DNA of 6,216 bases from an uncultured Brevundimonas sp. (GTDB taxonomy: Bacteria > Pseudomonadota > Alphaproteobacteria > Caulobacterales > Caulobacteraceae), in assembly GCA_946885435.1 (NCBI GenBank), contig CAMPGL010000124.1:1-6216 (forward strand), given 5' to 3'. The translations under genes and the position numbers were made by a program. Under the pieces are notes generated by a model. The model made no database searches. It was not told the DNA's origin and saw only the letters and a program-made list of their open reading frames with translations. This document shows, piece after piece, positions 1 through 6,216 of the stretch (position 1 is its first letter; every line of letters begins with the position of its first letter).

Positions 1-989
1 CCGAGCATTCGGTCTGGCCGCAGGACCCCGGCTTCAACCGCGCCCGCGAGGGCGGGGTGACCACGCTGCAGATCCTCCCCGGATCGGCCAATCTGTTCGG
101 CGGCCGTTCGGTGACCCTGAGGAACGTGCCCTCGATCTCCATGCAGGGGATGAAGTTCCCCGACGCCCCCTACGGCCTGAAGATGGCCTGCGGCGAGAAC
201 CCCTCGCGCGTCTACGGCGCCCGCAACCAGAGCCCCGCCACCGGCATGGGCAACATGGCCGGCTTCCGCTCCAGCTGGATCGAGGCCCAAAACTACCGTC
301 GCCGCTGGCAGGAGTACGAGCGCCGCGTCGAGGCGGGCGAGGCCGCCGATCCGCCGAACCGCGACCTGCGCCTGGAGACGCTCGCCGGCGTGCTTTCGGG
401 CGACATTCTGGTGCAGAACCACTGCTACCGCGCCGACGAGATGATGCTGATGATCGATCTCGCGCGTGAGTTCGGCTACCGCATCACCACCTTCCACCAC
501 GCGTCCGAGAGCTACAAGATCGCCGACGTCCTGGCGGCTGAGGGCATCTGCTCGGCCACCTGGGCCGGCTGGTGGGGCTTCAAGATGGAGAGCCTGGACG
601 GCATCGAGGAGAACGCCGCCCTTCTCGAGGCCGCCGGCGCCTGCGCCGTCATCCACTCCGACGACGCCACCCTGACCCAGCGCCTCAACCAGGAGGCCGC
701 CGCGGCCCTGTCCGCCGGCCGCCGCGCTGGCCTGGACATCGCCGAGGAAGACGCCATCGCCTGGATCACCCTGAACGCCGCCCGCTCGATCGGCGTCGAG
801 GACCAGACCGGCAGCCTGGAGGTCGGCAAGCGGGCCGACGTGGTGATCTGGAGCGCCAATCCGTTCTCGATCTACGCCCGCGCCGACCAGGTCTTCATCG
901 ACGGCGCCCGTGTCCACGACCGCTTTGACCCGGCCTATCAGGCCCGGTCCGACTTCGAACTCGGCCAGCCCGGCCTGGAGGACCGCTGA
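1..989 (+). CDS. Amidohydrolase family protein (imidazolonepropionase-like), 5' truncated
   Basis: Metal-dependent hydrolase of the amidohydrolase superfamily (HutI/COG1228-like branch); substrate unknown, with cyclic amides or peptides the usual guesses. The frame is open from base 3, so the gene begins outside the window; the GTG at 57 is internal, because the family motif GGVTTLQILPGSAN spans it. Numbering from that GTG: LKMACGENPSRVYG at 41-54, QNHCYR with candidate ligand His122, TFHHASE with His147/148, IHSDD with Asp202/203, and the C-terminal signature TGSLEVGKRADVVIW at 251-265 that closes the small beta domain. The metal-binding His/His/Asp series therefore looks intact, but the first HxH motif lies upstream and cannot be checked. 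The stop overlaps the next start by one base (TGATG), implying translational coupling with a second, degenerate amidohydrolase. Any signal peptide would be outside the window. Family assignment is firm; the reaction is not. Confidence 0.9.
   Translation, partial: EHSVWPQDPGFNRAREGGVTTLQILPGSANLFGGRSVTLRNVPSISMQGMKFPDAPYGLKMACGENPSRVYGARNQSPATGMGNMAGFRSSWIEAQNYRRRWQEYERRVEAGEAADPPNRDLRLETLAGVLSGDILVQNHCYRADEMMLMIDLAREFGYRITTFHHASESYKIADVLAAEGICSATWAGWWGFKMESLDGIEENAALLEAAGACAVIHSDDATLTQRLNQEAAAALSAGRRAGLDIAEEDAIAWITLNAARSIGVEDQTGSLEVGKRADVVIWSANPFSIYARADQVFIDGARVHDRFDPAYQARSDFELGQPGLEDR
977..981 (+). promoter_or_regulatory. Shine-Dalgarno for the second amidohydrolase
   Basis: GGAGG lies inside the end of the upstream gene, seven bases before the ATG at 989. 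It supports that start, which is also followed directly by a good signal peptide. Confidence 0.75.
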
Positions 990-2332
990 TGAACAAGGCC
1001 CTCACCCTCGTCGCCGCTGCGGCGGCCCTGGCCCTGTCCGCGGGCGCCGCGCTCGCCCAGACCATCGCCGTCACCAACGGCCGCGTCCTGACCGGCACGG
1101 GCGAGATCGCCCGCGGCACGGTCGTCATCCAGAACGGCCGCATCTCCGCTGTCGGCGCCGATGTGGCCGTACCCTCGGGCGCCCAGGTCATCGACGCCCA
1201 GGGCGGCGTGATCGCCCCCGGCTTCGTGGCGGTCGATTCCGGCCTCGGCGGTGTCGAGGTCTCGGCGCTGGCCGACACCAACGACCTGCGCCAGAGCTCC
1301 AACTCGCTCAGCGCGGCCTTCGACGTCTCCTGGGGTCTGGATCCCGACAGCTTCGTCATCCCGGTGACGCGTCTGGGCGGCGTCACTCGCGCCATCGTGA
1401 CACCCCAGCATCCCGGCTCCAGCGGCGGCCATGTCCACGAAGAGGACACCGCCGGCGTGGGCGCCGGCGGCTATCACTCCCCGGGCCTGTTCGCCGGTCA
1501 GGCGGCGGTGATCCATTTGGCTGAGGGGACCGACATCCTCGTCGAATCCCAGGTCGCCATGGTCGCCCCCTTCGGCGACGCCGGCGCCGGGGTGGCGGGC
1601 GGCGCGCGGGGGGCGGAGTTCACCCTGTTCCGCGAGATCCTGCGCGAGGTGCGGCTCTACGCCCGCAACCGCGCGGCCTATGACCGCGGCGACCTGCGCG
1701 ACCTGCAGCTGTCGCGCGCCGACCTCGAGGCCCTGATCCCGGTGGTCGAGGGCCGCATGCCCCTGATCGTCACGGTCCACCGCGCCTCGGACATCCGCAA
1801 CGTCCTGCGCCTGGCCCGCGAGGAGAACCTCGACATCATCCTTGACGGCGCCGAGGAAGGCTGGCGCGTGGCCGCCGAGATCGCCGCCGCCGACGTCCCG
1901 GTGCTGATCAATCCGCTGGACAACCTGCCCTCGTCCTTCGAGGTGCGCGGCGCGAGCCTGGAGAACGCGGCGCGGCTGCACGCCGCGGGCGTGATGATCG
2001 CCATCAAGGGCAACGAGGGCTCGGTCCACCGGGCGCGCGAAGCCCGCTACAACGCCGGCAACGCGGTCGCCCACGGCCTGCCGTTCCTGGCCGCCATCGA
2101 GGCCCTGACGGTGAACCCGGCGCGCATCTTCGGCCAGGAGGACCGCTTCGGCGCCCTGCGTCCGGGGCTGGAGGCCGACGTGGTGGTCTGGACGGGAGAT
2201 CCGCTGGAGCCCCTGTCGCAGCCGATCGCGGTGATCATCCGTGGCCAGCCTCAGGACCTCAACTCCCGCGCGCTGGAGCTGCGGGACCGGTACCGCGGGG
2301 GCGCGCCGACGCCGCCGGCCTATCGCAACTGA
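989..2332 (+). CDS. Secreted amidohydrolase-like protein with degenerate metal site
   Basis: A 447-residue exported member of the amidohydrolase superfamily. A signal peptide occupies residues 1-23 (MNK, hydrophobic Ala/Leu core, cleavage predicted after ALA23 before Gln24), so the protein acts in the periplasm. The N-terminal beta domain reads TNGRVLTGTG and IQNGRISAVG; the C-terminal part reads EALTVNPARIFG then GALRPGLEADVVVWTGDPLE (388-407), the usual family ending. The first metal motif, normally PGxxDxHxHxG, here reads P77-G-F-V-A-V-D-S-G-L-G87, so both histidines are gone. His264 (VTVHRA) is kept, but the next histidine region reads ILDGAEEGW (284-292), and the usual catalytic Asp region reads AIKGNEGS (338-345). 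It is probably not a classical metal-dependent hydrolase; it may be a partner or scaffold for the enzyme encoded just upstream, with which it overlaps by one base. A non-metal activity cannot be excluded. Family call firm; loss of activity is inference. Confidence 0.88.
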   Translation: MNKALTLVAAAAALALSAGAALAQTIAVTNGRVLTGTGEIARGTVVIQNGRISAVGADVAVPSGAQVIDAQGGVIAPGFVAVDSGLGGVEVSALADTNDLRQSSNSLSAAFDVSWGLDPDSFVIPVTRLGGVTRAIVTPQHPGSSGGHVHEEDTAGVGAGGYHSPGLFAGQAAVIHLAEGTDILVESQVAMVAPFGDAGAGVAGGARGAEFTLFREILREVRLYARNRAAYDRGDLRDLQLSRADLEALIPVVEGRMPLIVTVHRASDIRNVLRLAREENLDIILDGAEEGWRVAAEIAAADVPVLINPLDNLPSSFEVRGASLENAARLHAAGVMIAIKGNEGSVHRAREARYNAGNAVAHGLPFLAAIEALTVNPARIFGQEDRFGALRPGLEADVVVWTGDPLEPLSQPIAVIIRGQPQDLNSRALELRDRYRGGAPTPPAYRN

Positions 2333-2352
2333 GGAATCGACAGTCCGCCTGT

Positions 2353-2367
2353 CTTGGCTTAGCCAAG
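2353..2367. repeat. 15-bp palindrome upstream of the lipoprotein gene
   Basis: CTTGGCT-T-AGCCAAG is a perfect inverted repeat with 7-bp arms around one base, 20 bp after the amidohydrolase stop and 36 bp before the lipoprotein start. As RNA it would fold only as a 5-bp stem with a 5-base loop and no U tract, so a dimeric repressor or activator site fits better than a terminator. The binding protein is unknown, and chance is possible. Confidence 0.35.
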
Positions 2368-2392
2368 TAACGGAGGTTCACGAGGGCCTCAT

Positions 2393-2398
2393 GGAGGG
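2393..2398 (+). promoter_or_regulatory. Shine-Dalgarno for the lipoprotein
   Basis: GGAGGG ends five bases before the ATG at 2404 and is the strongest ribosome binding site in the window. It fixes the start that gives a proper lipoprotein signal. Confidence 0.8.
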
Positions 2399-2403
2399 AT
2401 TCT

Positions 2404-3111
2404 ATGCGTAAACAGCTCATTGGCGCCGCGAGCGTCGCAATCCTGGCGTCCGTCGTGCTGGCGGGCTGCAACTTCGGCTCCGAGAAGAAGGAAGACGCCG
2501 GGACCGAGGAAACCGGTTCGGGCGCCGACGCCGGTTCGGGCGAGGCCGCCTCGGGCGGCAAGCCGGCGACCGGCGCCGCGGCGACCGGGGGCGAAGGCGC
2601 CGAGAGCGGCGGGTCGGGCGACGCCTCTTCGCCCAAGCCGGACGACGGCGCCGCCTCGGGCGAGGCGCCGTCGGGCCCGGCTCCGTCCACGGGCGGCTCG
2701 GGCGGTGGCTCAGCCGGCGTCCAGACGGTCGGCCAGGTGCCGGACGAGTTCGCCAACTTGATGGTCCAGTACCTCGACCACTACGTCGAGAACTTCGGCC
2801 AGGGGCTGTCCAGCTTCGGCCAGCGCGACGTCGTCACCGCCCTTCGGGCCGGCGAGGAGTACCGCTGGACGGTCAACCTCGAAGGCGGCCGCAGCTACGG
2901 CTTCTTCGGCGCCTGCGACAACGACTGCAACGACGTCGACATCATCGTCGAGGACGCCAACGGCAACGAGGTCGCCTCCGACGTCCTGACCGACGACTAT
3001 CCGGTGGTCGGCATCCAGAACGCCACGGCGGGCCGCTACACCGCCCGCATCCTGCTGGTGAACTGCTCGGTCGAACCCTGCTTCGTCGGCGCCCGCGTCC
3101 TGCGCCAGTAG
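2404..3111 (+). CDS. Lipoprotein with low-complexity linker and Cys-containing C-terminal domain
   Basis: A 235-residue predicted lipoprotein of unknown function. Residues 1-21 form a type II signal peptide (MRKQ, hydrophobic stretch) ending in the lipobox LAGC, with Cys22 the lipidation site. The residue after it is Asn, not Asp, so outer-membrane sorting is likely if E. coli rules apply. Residues about 26-105 are a low-complexity Gly/Ser/Ala/Glu/Pro linker, probably disordered. Residues about 106-235 look folded: WTVNLEGGRSYGFFG leads into GACDNDC (Cys171, Cys175), then an Asp-rich DVDIIVEDANGNEVASD run, PVVGIQNATAGRYTARI, and NCSVEPC (Cys221, Cys226). The pattern resembles a small beta sandwich of the PPC type (pre-peptidase C-terminal), with the four cysteines possibly forming disulfides in the periplasm; that fold is my inference. 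There is no catalytic motif I recognise. It stands 71 bp after the amidohydrolase and one base before arfB. Confidence 0.85.
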   Translation: MRKQLIGAASVAILASVVLAGCNFGSEKKEDAGTEETGSGADAGSGEAASGGKPATGAAATGGEGAESGGSGDASSPKPDDGAASGEAPSGPAPSTGGSGGGSAGVQTVGQVPDEFANLMVQYLDHYVENFGQGLSSFGQRDVVTALRAGEEYRWTVNLEGGRSYGFFGACDNDCNDVDIIVEDANGNEVASDVLTDDYPVVGIQNATAGRYTARILLVNCSVEPCFVGARVLRQ

Positions 3112-3112
3112 G

Positions 3113-4613
<1,501 letters not shown>

Positions 4614-4617
4614 TAGG

Positions 4618-4630
4618 GCTCAGCCTGAGC
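4618..4630. repeat. Small palindrome between obgE and nadD
   Basis: GCTCAG-C-CTGAGC is a perfect inverted repeat just after the double stop of obgE. It could form a 5-bp hairpin with a GCC loop, but no T run follows, so it is not a convincing terminator; its function is unknown. Confidence 0.25.
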
Positions 4631-4649
4631 ATAAGGTTTCCTTCCACGG

Positions 4650-5303
4650 ATGTTCCAGGCCGGTCCCGCGCCGAAGAAGCCCGCCCATGCCCCGGGCGCC
4701 CTGCGTGACGGCCTGAACCTCCAGCCCGGCATGCGCGTCGGCCTGTTCGGCGGCTCCTTCAATCCACCGCACCAGGGCCACCTGCACGTGGCCGAGACCG
4801 CCCGCATCCGCCTGGGGCTCGACCGCATCGTCTGGCTGGTCTCGCCGCAGAACCCGCTGAAATCCGCCGACGAGACCGCCCCGCTCGACCAGCGCATGGC
4901 CTGGACCCGCGCGCTCGCCGACGGCCCGTCCATGATCGTCTCGGATTTCGAGACCCGCGCCGGGACCTGGTGGACCATCGACACCCTGCGCCTGCTCAAG
5001 GCCCGCCATCCGGGGGTCAGGTTCGTCTGGGTCATGGGCTCGGACAACCTGGCCGGCTTCCATCACTGGAAGGGCTGGACCGACATCGCCCGGCTCATGC
5101 CCATGGCGATCATCGCCCGGCCCGGCTCCATCCTCGGCAGCCGCTTCGCCCCCACCTCGACCTTCTTCGCCGAGAACCGCGTCCCCGCCTCCCGCGCGCC
5201 GGTGCTGGCGGAAATGAAGGCTCCCGCCTGGGTTTATCTGACCGCGCCGCTCAATCCGCAGTCCTCGACGGCGATCCGCCGTGGGCGTAGGGCGACCGAC
5301 TGA
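4650..5303 (+). CDS. nadD: Nicotinate-nucleotide adenylyltransferase
   Basis: Joins nicotinate mononucleotide with ATP to give nicotinate adenine dinucleotide, the penultimate step of NAD synthesis, in the cytoplasm. The 217 residues show the nucleotidyltransferase core: GLFGGSFNPPHQGH (31-44) with the HxGH motif at 41-44, WVMGSDNLAGFHHWKGW (127-143), and SSTAIR at 205-210, the ATP-phosphate-binding signature near the C-terminus. The first 27 residues (Pro/Ala-rich) precede the core; similar short extensions occur in alphaproteobacterial NadD proteins. The start is uncertain: neither ATG 4650 nor the internal ATG at 4731 (Met28) has a good Shine-Dalgarno, the nearest being AAGG at 4633-4636, 13 bases before 4650. 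I prefer 4650 because it leaves a normal 36-bp gap. In many proteobacteria nadD is followed directly by rsfS; here a DUF2199 gene intervenes. Confidence 0.95.
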   Translation: MFQAGPAPKKPAHAPGALRDGLNLQPGMRVGLFGGSFNPPHQGHLHVAETARIRLGLDRIVWLVSPQNPLKSADETAPLDQRMAWTRALADGPSMIVSDFETRAGTWWTIDTLRLLKARHPGVRFVWVMGSDNLAGFHHWKGWTDIARLMPMAIIARPGSILGSRFAPTSTFFAENRVPASRAPVLAEMKAPAWVYLTAPLNPQSSTAIRRGRRATD

Positions 5304-5306
5304 GCT

Positions 5307-5313
5307 GAGGGAG
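5307..5313 (+). promoter_or_regulatory. Shine-Dalgarno deciding the DUF2199 start
   Basis: GAGGGAG ends five bases before the ATG at 5319. The GTG at 5313 overlaps this site and would leave nothing usable upstream, so the ATG is preferred and the protein begins MLQRYTCQ. Confidence 0.65.
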
Positions 5314-5318
5314 TGCAC

Positions 5319-5822
5319 ATGTTGCAGCGATATACCTGCCAAACGTGCGGCCTGATCCACGACGACCTTCCCGCGGTCAGTTTTGACGCACCCACGCCAT
5401 ATCAGTGGGCCACGCCAGAGGCGCGGGCGGAGGAATGGCGGCTGGACGCCGATCTCTGCGTTCACAACAGCACCGACCACTACGTGCGAGGCGTGCTGTC
5501 GATTCCCATTATCGGGTCGGATCGTCGGCTGGACTTCGGGGCCTGGTCGACCCTCAGCGAGACAAACTTCCATCGCTATGCTGATGCGATCGAGGATCCA
5601 TCCAAGAACCCTCCAGGCGATATGCTCGGATGGTTTTCCAATCAGATTCCGGGCTACCCAGAGACGATGGGGCAGAAGTGCCTTGTCGTGCCGCAGTCGG
5701 GCGAGCGCCGCCCGATACTCGAGCTTGAACCGACCGACCATCCATTAGCGGTGCAACAGATAAGCGGCGTCACAATGGATGCCGCGCTGGAATATCTGCA
5801 CAGGTATCTGGCTTGGGGTTGA
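5319..5822 (+). CDS. DUF2199 domain-containing protein
   Basis: A 167-residue soluble protein of unknown function that I recognise as the DUF2199 family from its full-length pattern. It begins with CxxCGxxH (Cys7, Cys10, His14), then DADLCVHN (44-50), HYVRGVLSIPI (54-64), FGAWSTLSETNFHRY (73-87), GWFSNQIPGYPET (104-116) and the ending RRPILELEPTDHPLAVQQ (130-147). Cys7, Cys10, His14 and perhaps Cys47 could bind zinc; that is inference. It has no signal peptide or membrane segment. By hand count, bases 5341-5820 are 290/480 GC (about 60%), against about 70% in sampled parts of nadD, with many more A/T-ending codons (ttt, att, tta, ata). It sits 15 bp after nadD and 77 bp before rsfS, splitting a commonly adjacent pair, which fits acquisition by transfer. 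It may be co-transcribed with nadD. Confidence 0.88.
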   Translation: MLQRYTCQTCGLIHDDLPAVSFDAPTPYQWATPEARAEEWRLDADLCVHNSTDHYVRGVLSIPIIGSDRRLDFGAWSTLSETNFHRYADAIEDPSKNPPGDMLGWFSNQIPGYPETMGQKCLVVPQSGERRPILELEPTDHPLAVQQISGVTMDAALEYLHRYLAWG

Positions 5823-5825
5823 GCC

Positions 5826-5841
5826 CATCCCGCAAGGGATG
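5826..5841 (+). other. Hairpin with GCAA tetraloop after the DUF2199 gene
   Basis: CATCCC-GCAA-GGGATG gives a perfect 6-bp stem capped by a GNRA-type loop, four bases after the stop. No T tract follows, so it is not a standard intrinsic terminator; it could protect a transcript 3' end or separate this gene from rsfS. The fold is visible in the sequence; the role is a guess. Confidence 0.4.
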
Positions 5842-5888
5842 ACCGGAACCGCCGTTCGTGCTATGGCTTTCGTTTGAGTAGGCCGCCT

Positions 5889-5892
5889 GGAG
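5889..5892 (+). promoter_or_regulatory. Shine-Dalgarno for a CTG start of rsfS
   Basis: GGAG stands seven bases before CTG 5900, the normal distance. With no ATG, GTG or TTG in frame nearby, this site is the main argument for CTG initiation. Confidence 0.55.
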
Positions 5893-5899
5893 CACTCCG

Positions 5900-6216
5900 C
5901 TGACCACCCCTTCCGCGCATGACGCGCAACCCGACGCCGTTTCCAACACCGCCCGGGAAAATCAGCCGATCACCCCAGTCAAAGGCGAAGACGGTCCGCT
6001 GGACCAGCTCATTCTTGATCGTCTCGAAGACGACAAGGCGCAGGACATCGTCACCATCGACCTGCGCGGCAAGTCGTCCATGGCCGACACCATGATCGTG
6101 GCCTCGGGCCGCAGCCACCGCCACGTCGGCGCCATCGCCGACCACCTGCTGCGCGCCCTGAAGGACGCGGGCCAGGGCCGCGCGCGCGTCGAGGGCCTGC
6201 CGCACTGCGACTGGGT
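5900..6216 (+). CDS. rsfS: Ribosomal silencing factor RsfS, 3' truncated, probable CTG start
   Basis: RsfS (formerly YbeB/Iojap) binds protein uL14 on the 50S subunit and blocks joining with 30S, lowering translation in starvation. The frame reads LDQLILDRLEDDKAQDIV, then TIDLRGKSSMADTMIVASGRSHRHVGAIADH, matching E. coli RsfS (GKSSITDCMI, RHVMSIADH) closely. It stays open to the right edge, ending in HCDW, with the last part (GDVIVH region) outside. The frame is open back only to a TAG at 5879-5881, and between there and the conserved core it holds no ATG, GTG or TTG. CTG 5900 has a GGAG seven bases upstream and would give MTTPSAHDAQ and a 33-residue polar extension before the core. CTG 5999, at the core itself, lacks such a site. 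A base error changing ATG to CTG is the main alternative. Gene identity is firm; the start is less so. Confidence 0.85.
   Translation, partial: MTTPSAHDAQPDAVSNTARENQPITPVKGEDGPLDQLILDRLEDDKAQDIVTIDLRGKSSMADTMIVASGRSHRHVGAIADHLLRALKDAGQGRARVEGLPHCDW

Noticed and set aside
57..59. GTG at 57 as the real start of the first amidohydrolase
   Set aside because: The frame is open upstream to the window edge, and conserved family sequence crosses this codon.
938..2074. Long open frame on the - strand (378 codons) opposite the amidohydrolase genes
   Set aside because: It mirrors a clear family gene, is rich in Arg, Ala, Gly and Asp without domain motifs, and is a usual product of GC-rich codon bias.
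4620..5741. Long open frame on the - strand (373 codons) across nadD and the DUF2199 gene
   Set aside because: It lies opposite two recognised genes, shows no recognisable family and crosses their boundary.
5826..5841. Intrinsic terminator after the DUF2199 gene
   Set aside because: The stem is good, but no T tract follows; kept only as a hairpin of unknown role.
5863..5877. ATG GCT TTC GTT TGA as a leader mini-gene before rsfS
   Set aside because: It has only four codons, no ribosome binding site, and nothing linking it to attenuation.
5861..6205. Open frame on the - strand over the rsfS region
   Set aside because: The + strand frame matches RsfS almost throughout, which explains this region; the antisense frame has no motif.

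Overview
The window is GC-rich (around 70% in most genes) and every supported gene lies on the + strand, tightly packed. ArfB, an Obg/CgtA GTPase of about 350 residues, NadD with a short N-terminal extension, RsfS, and an amidohydrolase pair with an N-terminal signal peptide together suggest an alphaproteobacterium. Caulobacterales (Brevundimonas, Caulobacter or Phenylobacterium type) is my best guess; this is inference from gene style and base composition, not from a search.

Layout. (1) Bases 1-2332: two amidohydrolase-superfamily genes overlapping by one base (TGATG). The first is cut by the left edge and keeps candidate metal-binding His/Asp motifs. The second is complete, has a signal peptide, and has lost nearly all of the expected metal ligands, so it looks like a secreted pseudoenzyme partner. 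(2) Bases 2404-3523: a lipoprotein with a long Gly/Ser/Ala/Glu-rich linker and a small C-terminal domain with four cysteines, followed after one base by arfB, a stalled-ribosome rescue hydrolase. (3) Bases 3564-6216: obgE (ribosome-assembly GTPase), nadD (NAD biosynthesis), a DUF2199 family gene with clearly lower GC, and the 5' part of rsfS (ribosomal silencing factor), which runs off the right edge.

The arfB-obgE-nadD-rsfS stretch is a housekeeping cluster about ribosome rescue, ribosome assembly and dormancy, and NAD supply. The DUF2199 gene sits between nadD and rsfS, two genes that are very often adjacent, and looks like a later insertion.

The most notable points are: rsfS has no ATG, GTG or TTG available and appears to start at a CTG preceded by a well-spaced GGAG; the second amidohydrolase has a systematically degenerate active site beside an apparently intact partner; and the DUF2199 insertion. 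No RNA genes, CRISPR arrays, insertion sequences or phage genes were seen. No gap between genes is longer than about 80 bases. I do not see a clearly new multi-gene system here.
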